Shown here: piece by piece, positions 1-7,533 of the stretch
Numbering within the stretch: position 1 is the stretch's first letter
Layout: each line of letters opens with the position of its first letter
Assembly: GCF_900046455.1 (NCBI RefSeq)
Contig: NZ_FCOT01000009.1
Location: 1 to 64,000 of the forward strand
Source: Cellulomonas timonensis
Lineage (GTDB): Bacteria; Actinomycetota; Actinomycetes; Actinomycetales; Cellulomonadaceae
Reading direction: 5' to 3'
Length of the DNA: 64,000 nucleotides
Position numbers and translations under genes: made by a program
Notes under the pieces: generated by a model
The model's input: the letters and a program-made list of their open reading frames with translations, nothing else
Told to the model about the DNA's origin: nothing
Databases searched by the model: none

Positions 1-3
1 GGG

Positions 4-303
4 GTGGTCGAGATGGCGGGGACGGCTGAGGTGGCGGGGATCGCTGAGGTGACGGAGGTGGCGCACCATGCGCCGGTGGGGCATTCGACCCGGCCGAGGC
101 GGGTGCTCGCACGGGTGCGGGGGATCAGCGGTTCGGTGGCTCGCCGCGTCGTCGCCGGTGGAGACCGAGGCATGGCGACCGCCGAGTACGCCATCGCGAC
201 GATCGCGGCCGTGGGCTTTGCCGGGCTGCTGATCGCGGTGCTGCGCAGCGGCGAGGTGCGTGAGCTGCTCATGGGCATCATCCGTGGGGCGCTCTCGACA
301 TGA
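4..303 (+). CDS. DUF4244 pilin-like small membrane protein
   Basis: The C-terminal 45 residues carry the DUF4244 signature: GDRGM followed by ATAEYAIATIAAVGFAGLL, a prepilin-like hydrophobic helix with Glu at about +5 of the mature part. DUF4244 proteins sit in actinobacterial Flp/Tad clusters and resemble the Flp pilin. The stop overlaps the next ATG (ATGA), and two further TadE-like genes follow. The frame is open to the window edge, so the start (GTG at 4, or ATG at 13) is not certain and the gene may begin outside the window. The first ~50 residues are low-complexity and may be non-coding. Confidence 0.75.
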   Translation: MVEMAGTAEVAGIAEVTEVAHHAPVGHSTRPRRVLARVRGISGSVARRVVAGGDRGMATAEYAIATIAAVGFAGLLIAVLRSGEVRELLMGIIRGALST

Positions 304-707
304 CCGCCGGGGTCGCGGGCCGTGGGGGCGTTGAGGCTGGCGTGGGCCAGGGCACGCGGCGGGCCGACGAGGAGGGCGAGAGGGGCAGCGTCACCGCAGA
401 GCTGGCCGTCGCCCTGCCGGCCGTCGCGGTGCTCCGGACAGCCGTCCTCGTCCTCACCGCCGCCGCGACCACGCAGCTCCGGTGTGCGGACGCGGCTCGC
501 GCAGGCGCCCGGTCCGCAGCGCTGGGCGAGGACCAGGCTGTGGTGGTCGCCCAGGCCGTCCGGGTCGCTGGAGCAGGCGCCGCCGTCGATGTCGCGCACG
601 ACGGGGAGTGGGTGACGGTCACGGTGCGCAGTGCTACGACCGCCGGGACGCTGAGCGTCGCGCCCGTGCGGGTCAGCGGCACGGCGACGGCGTGGGTCGA
701 GCCGTGA
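300..707 (+). CDS. TadE-family pilus assembly protein
   Basis: 135 aa. An N-terminal charged leader ends in GERG, followed by SVTAELAVALPAVAVL, a type IV prepilin-like processing site with the conserved Glu at position 5 and a single membrane helix. The rest is a small extracytoplasmic domain. TadE proteins are pseudopilins needed for Flp pilus assembly. Both ends overlap their neighbours (ATGA at 300, GTGA at 704), showing a translationally coupled tad cluster. No other function is evident. Confidence 0.85.
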   Translation: MTAGVAGRGGVEAGVGQGTRRADEEGERGSVTAELAVALPAVAVLRTAVLVLTAAATTQLRCADAARAGARSAALGEDQAVVVAQAVRVAGAGAAVDVAHDGEWVTVTVRSATTAGTLSVAPVRVSGTATAWVEP

Positions 708-1057
708 CTAGCGATGAGGGGTCGGGGACAGTGCTCGCGTTGGGGCTGGTCGCGGTGGTGCTGACGGTGATGCTGGCGCTCGGGCTGCTGGTCGGGGCCC
801 AGTCGGGCCGCTCGCGGGCGCAGACCGCCGCCGACCTGTCCGCGCTCGCGGGCGCCGAGCAGCTGCGCGGCACGGACGGCCCCGCGCAGGTCGAGCGGGC
901 ATGTGAGATCGCCGGGGAGGTCGCCCGTCGCAACGGCGGCGAGCTGCGTGGTTGCCGGTCGGAGGGAGGCAGGGTCCTGGCAGTGTCAGTGGCCCGCCAG
1001 ACGTCCGTGGGGGAGGCCCTCGCAGTGGCGCGCGCGGGACCGGCGACGGCGCGATGA
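704..1057 (+). CDS. TadE/TadG-like secreted membrane protein (Rv3654c type)
   Basis: 117 aa. It starts at GTG 704 inside the stop of the preceding gene (GTGA). The N-terminus SDEGSG plus TVLALGLVAVVLTVMLAL is a prepilin-like helix, but it lacks the Glu5 of TadE. Then come AQTAADLSALAGAEQL, the TadG/Rv3654c 'helicase/secretion neighbourhood' motif, and an alternating hydrophilic domain with one Cys pair. It is the last gene of the tad cluster; a hairpin overlaps its stop codon. Confidence 0.8.
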   Translation: MTSDEGSGTVLALGLVAVVLTVMLALGLLVGAQSGRSRAQTAADLSALAGAEQLRGTDGPAQVERACEIAGEVARRNGGELRGCRSEGGRVLAVSVARQTSVGEALAVARAGPATAR

Positions 1058-1072
1058 GCCATCGCCGGTCCC
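1036..1072. terminator. hairpin between convergent tad cluster and FtsX permease
   Basis: A perfect 11-bp inverted repeat, GGGACCGGCGA (1036-1046) with TCGCCGGTCCC (1062-1072). The stop codon of the plus-strand gene is in the loop. No U-tract follows. It probably serves the convergent 3' ends of both transcripts. Confidence 0.55.
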
Positions 1073-1089
1073 GAGAGGCCGACCAGGCC

Positions 1090-3414
1090 TCACTCGCTGC
1101 GCAGGCCTCCCGCCCGGGTCAGACGCCACAGCAGCGGCAGGCTGGCCGCTGTGGTCAGCAGTGCCACGAGCGCCGCGGTCCCGGTGGTGGCGCCGATCCC
1201 GAGCCAGTCGAACTGGACGGGCGCCCCGGCAGCGGTCTGCAGGATCGCGGCGAGCGCGGTGCCGGTGGCGACGGCCAGGACGAGCCCCAGCACCATCGGG
1301 ATGGCGATCTGCCACAGGATCGACCAGCTCAGGGTGCGCCGTCGGGTGCCGAACGCGAGCAGGACGGCGAGCAGTTGCCGCCGCTCCCGCAGCTGCTCGA
1401 CGATGTTGACCAGCATGCTGGCGCCGATGATCACCAGCAGGGCGCCCGTCGCGACGAGCAGCAGCTGCCTGACCGTCTCCGCAGCACGGGTCATCAGCTC
1501 GTCCCCGGACGTCACATGGGCGCTCGGATCCAGGCGGGACACGGCCGTGCGGAGGTGGTCCACCGCGTCGGGCGTCGACGCGTCCAGGGCGACGCGCAGA
1601 TCGGCAGGAGTCGTCCCGCGGTCGAGGTCGATCCCGGCCAGCGCTCCAGGCGTGACGAGCATCTCGATGTAGCCGAACTCGCCACCGGGGAACCGGTGGG
1701 TCGAGGCGGGCATCGTCCATTCCTGCTGCTCGCCGTCCCTGGCGTCGCCGAGCAGGTACACGCTGCCGGCCTCCGGAACGGGAATCCCCTGTTCGGCGGC
1801 GACGAACACGTCACCGTCGGTGCAGGCGTCGATCTCGCGGCCGATCAGCAGGGTGGCGCAGTCGCCCACCTGCATGGAGACCGGCTGGGAGCCCCCTTGT
1901 GTGGACTCGACGGTGACCGACGTGAGAGTGCCCACCTGGTTGACGCCTGGAGTCTGCTCGAGGCGGGTGATCCATCGTTCGTCGGTGCTCGCGTAGTACA
2001 CCTGGGCGGTGTCCGCGCCGGAGTCGTCGCCGATTGCGGCCGTCCACGCGGCGGTCATCCCGTGCATGGCGATGAGGCCGGTGACGGCGACGGCGACGCC
2101 CGATACGGAACGCACGGCGGTGCCGCTGTCGAGCTGGAGGCGGCGCACAGCGAGCTGCCAGGCGACGGGGCCGGCGCCCATGCGGCGGACCACCGCCTCC
2201 ACGAGCCACGGCAGCAGCACGGCCATGCCGACGAGCAGGATGACGACGCCGGCCACGATGGCGGGGGCGTTCGCGCTGACGGCGTCCCCGCCCGAGCGGA
2301 GCGGGCTCAGCAGGGCCACGCCGCCGATGAGCAGCACGAGCCGCCCCCAGAGCCGGCGCCGCCGGATCGCCGCGCGGCGCACGACGCCGAGTGGCTCGAC
2401 GCCCACCCGCTGCATCGCCGAGATGGTGACCAGCACCGCCGCGAGCGGGACGAGCACCACGACAAGCGCCGCCAGGACAGGCGCCGGCTGGAAATCGGCC
2501 GGGTAGAAGCTCAGGTCGGCGGGGACCAGGCGATGAGCGATCTGTCCGAGTCCCACGAAGAGGAGGCCGCCCAGGCCGAGTCCGAGCACTGCGCCGGCGA
2601 GCGTCTCGCCAGCGGCGATCCGTCGGCTCATGGAGGTGTCGGCGCCCACGAGCCGCAGCGCCGCGAGCCTGCGGTCGCGCGCCTCCCCGCCGAAGCGGAC
2701 GGCGGTCGACACGAAGATCGCCACAGGCGCCAGCAAGAGCGCCAGCCCTACCGCGCCGAGGAGCTGCCCGGTGGGATCCGCGTGGGACGAGCCGGTCCCC
2801 GACTCGCCGAAGGCGGTGACACGCATCGCGAAGTCGTTGCTGACCTGCTCGACGCCCAGGTAGTACACGAGCTCCTCAGGACCGGCCAGGCCAGTGGGCC
2901 CGATCTCGCCGGTCACCCGGTCGCTCCACCTGCCGCGCAGCGGGGCGCCCTCGTCGGACTCCATCAGCCTGGCGAGGGCGGGCGACACCACCAGGTCACC
3001 GGGCGCCAGCGCCTGGCTGACACCGGGGGGCCGCACGGGGTCGCTGCCCTCGGCCTGGATGACCAGGCCGTCGATCGCCCGATCGCGGAAGTCGGAGCGG
3101 ACATGGTCGACCAGGATCGACTGCTCGGTGGGGGGCGGCGCTTCGTCGCTTGCCGCCCAAATCCCGTCCGCCGGGCGGTCGGCGATCCGGTCGCTGCGCG
3201 CCCCCATCACCGCCGGGATCGTCGTGGCGACCAGCAGCATGGTGACGCCGATGCCGATGCCGGTGGAGATCAGGGCGAGCCGGGTCCAGCCGGAGGCTCC
3301 GCCCCCGATGCTGAGCCGGATGCCGAGAGCCAGGTCCGCGGCCCATTGCCTTGGGCCGACGCGGCGTCGCCGCCTCGTGGTCGGCGGGGCGGCGGGGGGC
3401 GCTGTGGTGGTCAT
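1090..3414 (-). CDS. FtsX-like ABC transporter permease
   Basis: 774 aa, a full-length duplicated FtsX/MacB-type permease. A short basic N-terminus precedes a first helix (about residues 43-66). After a small extracytoplasmic domain come a central helix cluster (about 225-370), a second helix pair (about 385-450), another extracytoplasmic domain, and three C-terminal helices (about 640-765) ending LLWRLTRAGGLRSE. Its ATG overlaps the stop of the ATPase gene by 4 nt, so both are co-translated as one exporter. The substrate is not readable from the sequence; PadR control suggests a drug, peptide or envelope-stress substrate. Confidence 0.9.
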   Translation of the reverse strand: MTTTAPPAAPPTTRRRRRVGPRQWAADLALGIRLSIGGGASGWTRLALISTGIGIGVTMLLVATTIPAVMGARSDRIADRPADGIWAASDEAPPPTEQSILVDHVRSDFRDRAIDGLVIQAEGSDPVRPPGVSQALAPGDLVVSPALARLMESDEGAPLRGRWSDRVTGEIGPTGLAGPEELVYYLGVEQVSNDFAMRVTAFGESGTGSSHADPTGQLLGAVGLALLLAPVAIFVSTAVRFGGEARDRRLAALRLVGADTSMSRRIAAGETLAGAVLGLGLGGLLFVGLGQIAHRLVPADLSFYPADFQPAPVLAALVVVLVPLAAVLVTISAMQRVGVEPLGVVRRAAIRRRRLWGRLVLLIGGVALLSPLRSGGDAVSANAPAIVAGVVILLVGMAVLLPWLVEAVVRRMGAGPVAWQLAVRRLQLDSGTAVRSVSGVAVAVTGLIAMHGMTAAWTAAIGDDSGADTAQVYYASTDERWITRLEQTPGVNQVGTLTSVTVESTQGGSQPVSMQVGDCATLLIGREIDACTDGDVFVAAEQGIPVPEAGSVYLLGDARDGEQQEWTMPASTHRFPGGEFGYIEMLVTPGALAGIDLDRGTTPADLRVALDASTPDAVDHLRTAVSRLDPSAHVTSGDELMTRAAETVRQLLLVATGALLVIIGASMLVNIVEQLRERRQLLAVLLAFGTRRRTLSWSILWQIAIPMVLGLVLAVATGTALAAILQTAAGAPVQFDWLGIGATTGTAALVALLTTAASLPLLWRLTRAGGLRSE

Positions 3415-4094
3415 CGCACGGGCTCCTGCTCGCGCACCCGGCCGTCGCGGACCACTGCCTCGCGGTCGGAGTACGCGGCGACCCGTGCCTCATGGGTGAC
3501 CAGCACGACGGCCGCGCCGGTGTCGCGGGCGGCGGCGATGAGCAGCTGCATCACCCGCTCCCCGTTGAGCGAGTCCAGGGCGCCGGTCGGCTCGTCGGCG
3601 AAGACGACGCGCGGGCTCGTGACCAGCGCCCGTGCGACGGCGACCCGCTGCCCTTGCCCGCCCGATGCCTGGCCGGGCCGCTTGTCCGCGACATCGGTGA
3701 CCTCGAGGCGTTGCAGCCAGTCACTGGCCGTCCGTTCGGCGGCGCGCCGCGACGTCCCGGCCAGGCGCAGTGGCAGCGCCACGTTCTCGAGGCACGTCAG
3801 CTCGGGGACGAGCTGCCCGAACTGGAACACGAAGCCGAACTCCTCGCGCCGCAGCGCGCTGCGCTCGACGTCGGACATCTGCGACAGGAGGCGCCCGTCG
3901 TAGGTCACCTGGCCGGAGTCCGGGGTGAGGATTCCGGCGAGGCAGTGCAGCAGCGTGGACTTGCCGGAGCCCGACGGGCCCATCAGGGCCACCACCTCGC
4001 CCGCGTGGACCTGCAGGGAGGCGTCATTCAAGGCCTGGGTCTCGCCGAACCTCAGGTGCAGGCCGTCGGCGGTCAAGAGCGGTGCGTCGAGCAT
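3411..4094 (-). CDS. ABC transporter ATP-binding protein (FtsE/LolD-like)
   Basis: 227 aa. Walker A GPSGSGKST (about residues 39-47), Q-loop in FQFGQL, signature ASGGQGQR (Ala in place of the usual Leu), Walker B VVFADEP followed by TGALD, and the switch His in VTHEARV. ATG at 4094 is chosen because AGGGAG lies just upstream; an in-frame upstream extension to 4193 would run into padR and has no ribosome site. It is the middle gene of padR-ATPase-permease, 41 nt after padR and overlapping the permease by 4 nt. Confidence 0.93.
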   Translation of the reverse strand: MLDAPLLTADGLHLRFGETQALNDASLQVHAGEVVALMGPSGSGKSTLLHCLAGILTPDSGQVTYDGRLLSQMSDVERSALRREEFGFVFQFGQLVPELTCLENVALPLRLAGTSRRAAERTASDWLQRLEVTDVADKRPGQASGGQGQRVAVARALVTSPRVVFADEPTGALDSLNGERVMQLLIAAARDTGAAVVLVTHEARVAAYSDREAVVRDGRVREQEPVR

Positions 4095-4135
4095 GGTGTC
4101 TCCCTGGTGGGCGTCGAGCGGTCGCGTGAGCCGGG

Positions 4136-4657
4136 TCACCGTGTGACGTGGGTGGCGAGCTGGTCGAGTCGGGCCGCGGTGAGCTCGAGCCATCGGAGGT
4201 CGGCCTCGAGGTGGAAGAGGGCGTGGTCGCAGATGAGCTGGTCGGCCAAGTCGCCCTCGCTCTTGCGCCGGGTCAGCTCGCGCATGGACCGCAGGTGCTC
4301 GGCCCGCTGGGTGTCGAGCACGTCTGTCGCGTCACGGCCGGTGAGCAGCGCCAGGACGACCTTGGCGTAGAGGGTGCTCTGGAGGTACGGCTCGGGCTTC
4401 TCGGGTTCGCCGAGCCAGGCGGCGACGTCGCTGACGCCGGCCGAGGTGATGGCGTAGCGCTTGCGCTCGGGCCCGTCTCCCGGCTCCGACTCGACCTCGA
4501 CGAGGCCGTTCTTGAGCAGGCGCGCGAGCGTTGAGTAGACCTGGCCGTAGTGCAGCGGGCGGTCGTGGCCGAAGCGCTCGTCGTAGGCGCGCTTCAGGTC
4601 GTATCCATGGCGGGGGCCGGATTGCAGGAGGCCGAGGAGCGTGAGTCCGACTGACAT
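4136..4657 (-). CDS. PadR-family transcriptional regulator
   Basis: 173 aa. The N-terminal PadR winged helix is clear: TLLGLLQSGPRHGYDLKRAY, then PLHYGQVYSTLARLLKNGLV and the wing ERKRYAITSAG. A C-terminal helical Vir_act_alpha_C-like dimerisation arm of about 80 residues follows. The ATG at 4657 fits the family start (MSVGLTLLGLL). No Shine-Dalgarno precedes it, and TATAGT lies 7 nt upstream, so translation may be leaderless. It likely represses its own operon, the FtsX exporter, through the repeats at 4666-4697. Confidence 0.92.
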   Translation of the reverse strand: MSVGLTLLGLLQSGPRHGYDLKRAYDERFGHDRPLHYGQVYSTLARLLKNGLVEVESEPGDGPERKRYAITSAGVSDVAAWLGEPEKPEPYLQSTLYAKVVLALLTGRDATDVLDTQRAEHLRSMRELTRRKSEGDLADQLICDHALFHLEADLRWLELTAARLDQLATHVTR

Positions 4658-4665
4658 GACAGCGA

Positions 4666-4697
4666 CTATACACACGGGCTATACACGGTGTGTATAG
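4666..4697 (-). promoter_or_regulatory. PadR operator/promoter: two direct half-sites plus one inverted
   Basis: On the plus strand CTATACAC occurs at 4666-4673 and 4679-4686, and its inverse GTGTATAG at 4690-4697. The last two form a perfect 8-bp inverted repeat with a 3-nt spacer. On the minus strand the repeats contain TATAGT, a good -10 box seven nt before padR ATG, and TACACA about 18 nt further up as a weak -35. Binding would block the polymerase, the usual PadR autoregulation. Confidence 0.7.
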
Positions 4698-4733
4698 GCG
4701 CTCAGGAAATACTCCAAGAGATGGCGATCGGGG

Positions 4734-7271
4734 TCAGCGCGGCGCGTGCGCGAGGACGGCGTCGAGCAGCCGGACGGCGGCGGCCTTCTCCAGCGGGTTG
4801 TTCGCGTTCCCGCACTTGGGCGACTGCACGCAGGCCGGGCAGCCGTGCGCGCAGCGGCAGGTGGCGATGGCCTCCCGGGTGGCGCGCAGCCACGTCTCGG
4901 CCAGCTCGTACCCGCGCTCGGCGAAGCCAGCGCCGCCGGGGTAGGCGTCATGCACGAAGACCGTCGCCTGCTCGGTGTCGACGTGCAGGGCAGTGGAGAC
5001 CCCGCCCAGGTCCCAGCGGTCACAGGTCGCCAACAGGGGGAGCAGGCCGATCGAGGCGTGCTCGGCGGCGTGCAGCGCGCCGGGCGCGGTCTCGGCGGTG
5101 ACGCCGGCGGCCTCCAGCACCTCGGCGGGCGCCGTCCACCACACCGAGGACGTCTGCAGGGTGCGGGCCGGCAGGTCGAGCACCTCGGTGCCCAGCGGCT
5201 GCATGTCGGGGATGCGCTTGCGCTGGTAGCTGACCACCTGGGTCGTGACGTCGACGGCTCCGAAGCCCCACGACACCGGCCCCCACTGCCGCTCCTGGTC
5301 CACGGAGCGGATCTCGGTGGTGGTGACCCACTTCGCCCACGTGCCGTAGTCCACGTCGCGGCGCGAGACCAGTGCCACGGAGTCGGCGAGGTGCAGCTCG
5401 TCGACCACGAACGTGGCGCCCTGGTGCACGTAGACGGCGCCGGGGTGCACGGTGGAGTCGGCGGCGGCCGCGTCGACGGTGCCGAGCATGCGCCCGGTGG
5501 ACAGCTCCACGACCCGCACCGGGTCGCCGCCGGAGCCGCGCAGGTCGGTGAGCCGGGCCGCTGACTCGTTGTGGGTCCAGTACCAGCCGGACGCGCGGCG
5601 GCGCAGCGCCCCTCGGGCCACCAGGGTGTCCAGCAGCTCGCGGGAGCGGGGGCCGAACAGCGGGAGGTCCTCCTCGCGCAGCGGCAGCTCGGCGGCGGCT
5701 GCGCACAGGTGCGGGGCGAGGACGTAGGGGTTCGCGGGGTCGAACACCGTCGCCTCGACGGGGGTGTCGAAGATCGCCTCGGGGTGGTGGACCAGGTAGG
5801 TGTCGAGCGGGTCCTCCCGCGCGATGAGCGCGACGAGCCCCTCGGCCCCCGCGCGCCCCGCCCGGCCGGCCTGCTGCCACATCGAGACGCGGGTGCCGGG
5901 CCAGCCGGAGATGAGCACGACGTCCAGCCCGGAGATGTCCACGCCCAGCTCCAGGGCGTTGGTGGTGGCCAGCGCGCGGAGCCTGCCGTCCCGGATCGCC
6001 TGCTCCAGCGCGCGGCGCTCCTCCGGCAGGTATCCGCCGCGGTAGGCCGCGACCACGCCGCGCAGGGCCGGGTCCACCGCGTCCAGGCGCTCTTGCGCGA
6101 TGGTCGCCACCGACTCGGCCGACCGGCGCGAGCGGGTGAACGCGAGCGTCCGGGCGCCTGCGGCAGTGAGGTCGGCGAGCAGGTCGGCGGTCTCGACGGT
6201 GGCCGATCGGCGGGGGCGGTCCGGCTCCTCCGCGACCTGGTGCTGGCCGGTGCCGACCGGGCCGGAGCCCTCGGGCCCGGGAGCGTCCGGGACGTCCACG
6301 GGCAGCGGGGTGGCCCACGGGTCGTCCTCGGGCACGAGGCCGGACCAGGGGCCGCCGACGCCGGGCAGCTCGGGCGGCTGCCACAACGCGAAGGTCTTGC
6401 GCCCGGCAGGCGAGGTGTCGTGGGTGACCGCCACGATCTCGCGGCCGTCCGCGCCGACCAGCCGGGCGGCGCTCGCGGCGGGGTCGGAGGTGGTGGCCGA
6501 CGCCAGCAGGAACACCGGGCCCGGGCCCGACGGCCGTCGGGCGGCGCCGGAGTCGCCAGGCAGGCGCGGGGCCTGCGGCGCGTACGACGCGCTGACGCGG
6601 TGCAGCCGGCGGAGCACGGCGGAGACGTGGGCGCCGAACACCCCGCGGAAGGCGTGGCACTCGTCGACCACCACGTAGCGCAGCGAGCCGAGGAACCGCG
6701 CCCAGCGGCGGTGGTTCGGCAGCAGCGCGAAGTGCAGGAAGTCCGGGTTGGTCAGGACGACGTCGGCGTGCTCCTGCACCCATCGGCGCTCATCGCGTCC
6801 CGTGTCGCCGTCGCAGGTCGCCACGCGGACATCGCGGACCCCGGAGGCCGCGAGCACGCGCTGCACTGAGCCGAGCTGGTCGGCGGCGAGCGCCTTGGTG
6901 GGGGACAGGTAGAGCACCGACCCGCGGCGGGCGACCGACTCGATGCGGCCGGGGTCGAGCGTCCCGGCGGCGACGTCGGCCCGCACGGAGGTGAGCGACG
7001 GGAGCCAGAACGCGAGGGACTTGCCGGAGCCGGTGGACGTCGCCAGGACGGTGTGGCGCCCCGACCACGCCGCGTCGGCGGCCTCGACCTGATGCCGCCA
7101 TGGGCGCTCGACGCCCAGCGCGCGGTAGCCGCGCACCAGGTCGGCGTCCGCCCACGCGGGCCAGTCCGCCTGCTCGCCTGCCCGCTCGGGCAGATGGCGC
7201 AGATGCGTCAGCCGGTCGCTCCGGCGGCCCCCCGCGAGCAGCACGTCGAGCAGCTCGCCGGTCTGGACCAT
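4734..7271 (-). CDS. DEAD/DEAH-box helicase with DUF1998 zinc domain (MrfA/YprA-like)
   Basis: 845 aa. Superfamily 2 helicase motifs in order: RPWRHQVEAADAAW (Q-like), Walker A ATSTGSGKS, DEAH-type box VVVDECHAF, motif III LLASATTS, and motif VI QQAGRAGRAG. The C-terminus has the DUF1998/MZB metal site CRCAHGCPACVQSPKCG. This matches bacterial MrfA/YprA-type helicases, linked to repair of mitomycin-type DNA damage in Bacillus; the role here is inferred. ATG 7271 is chosen because GGGAGG lies 9 nt upstream. ATG 7280 has the same motif with no spacing, and anything further upstream is unsupported. A single-gene transcription unit. Confidence 0.88.
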   Translation of the reverse strand: MVQTGELLDVLLAGGRRSDRLTHLRHLPERAGEQADWPAWADADLVRGYRALGVERPWRHQVEAADAAWSGRHTVLATSTGSGKSLAFWLPSLTSVRADVAAGTLDPGRIESVARRGSVLYLSPTKALAADQLGSVQRVLAASGVRDVRVATCDGDTGRDERRWVQEHADVVLTNPDFLHFALLPNHRRWARFLGSLRYVVVDECHAFRGVFGAHVSAVLRRLHRVSASYAPQAPRLPGDSGAARRPSGPGPVFLLASATTSDPAASAARLVGADGREIVAVTHDTSPAGRKTFALWQPPELPGVGGPWSGLVPEDDPWATPLPVDVPDAPGPEGSGPVGTGQHQVAEEPDRPRRSATVETADLLADLTAAGARTLAFTRSRRSAESVATIAQERLDAVDPALRGVVAAYRGGYLPEERRALEQAIRDGRLRALATTNALELGVDISGLDVVLISGWPGTRVSMWQQAGRAGRAGAEGLVALIAREDPLDTYLVHHPEAIFDTPVEATVFDPANPYVLAPHLCAAAAELPLREEDLPLFGPRSRELLDTLVARGALRRRASGWYWTHNESAARLTDLRGSGGDPVRVVELSTGRMLGTVDAAAADSTVHPGAVYVHQGATFVVDELHLADSVALVSRRDVDYGTWAKWVTTTEIRSVDQERQWGPVSWGFGAVDVTTQVVSYQRKRIPDMQPLGTEVLDLPARTLQTSSVWWTAPAEVLEAAGVTAETAPGALHAAEHASIGLLPLLATCDRWDLGGVSTALHVDTEQATVFVHDAYPGGAGFAERGYELAETWLRATREAIATCRCAHGCPACVQSPKCGNANNPLEKAAAVRLLDAVLAHAPR

Positions 7272-7452
7272 GGCGCCCATCCTCCCATCCGCGACTGGGC
7301 CTCCCGGGCGGACGAACGGGGTGGCGCGCAGGGCCGTGGAGCGACACGCCGGGCGATCGGAGGAATGTGCGCGGCATGCGCGCGGCTCAGCGGCGCGCGC
7401 CGGGGGCGGCCGGGACCAAAGTCCCTCCTGGCCTTCAGGTGCCCGCTCGAAG

Positions 7453-7500
7453 ATGGCACATCTAGTTGCACAACGCCGTGCTCGCCACCACATGTAGTGG
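7453..7500 (+). promoter_or_regulatory. pair of NrdR-like boxes upstream of nrdD
   Basis: Two similar 16-bp sites lie at 7453-7468 (core CACATCTAGTTG) and 7485-7500 (CCACCACATGTAGTGG, palindromic apart from one symmetric pair). They are 32 bp apart start to start, about three helical turns, the arrangement typical of NrdR operators ahead of nrd operons. A TTGCAC -35-like element lies between them (7466-7471). nrdD starts 34 nt downstream. Identification as NrdR boxes rests on similarity and spacing. Confidence 0.65.
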
Positions 7501-7533
7501 ACAGGCGGATTTACTCACCGAGGAGTCGCCATC

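Noticed and set aside
952-3903. 983-aa plus-strand ORF opposite the FtsX permease
   Set aside because: Antisense shadow in GC-rich DNA; the minus-strand frame carries clear permease and ATPase motifs.
4734-7493. Helicase start at 7493
   Set aside because: The extra 74 residues are Arg/Ala/Pro-rich, lack homology, and would cover both NrdR-like boxes; the ribosome site supports 7271.
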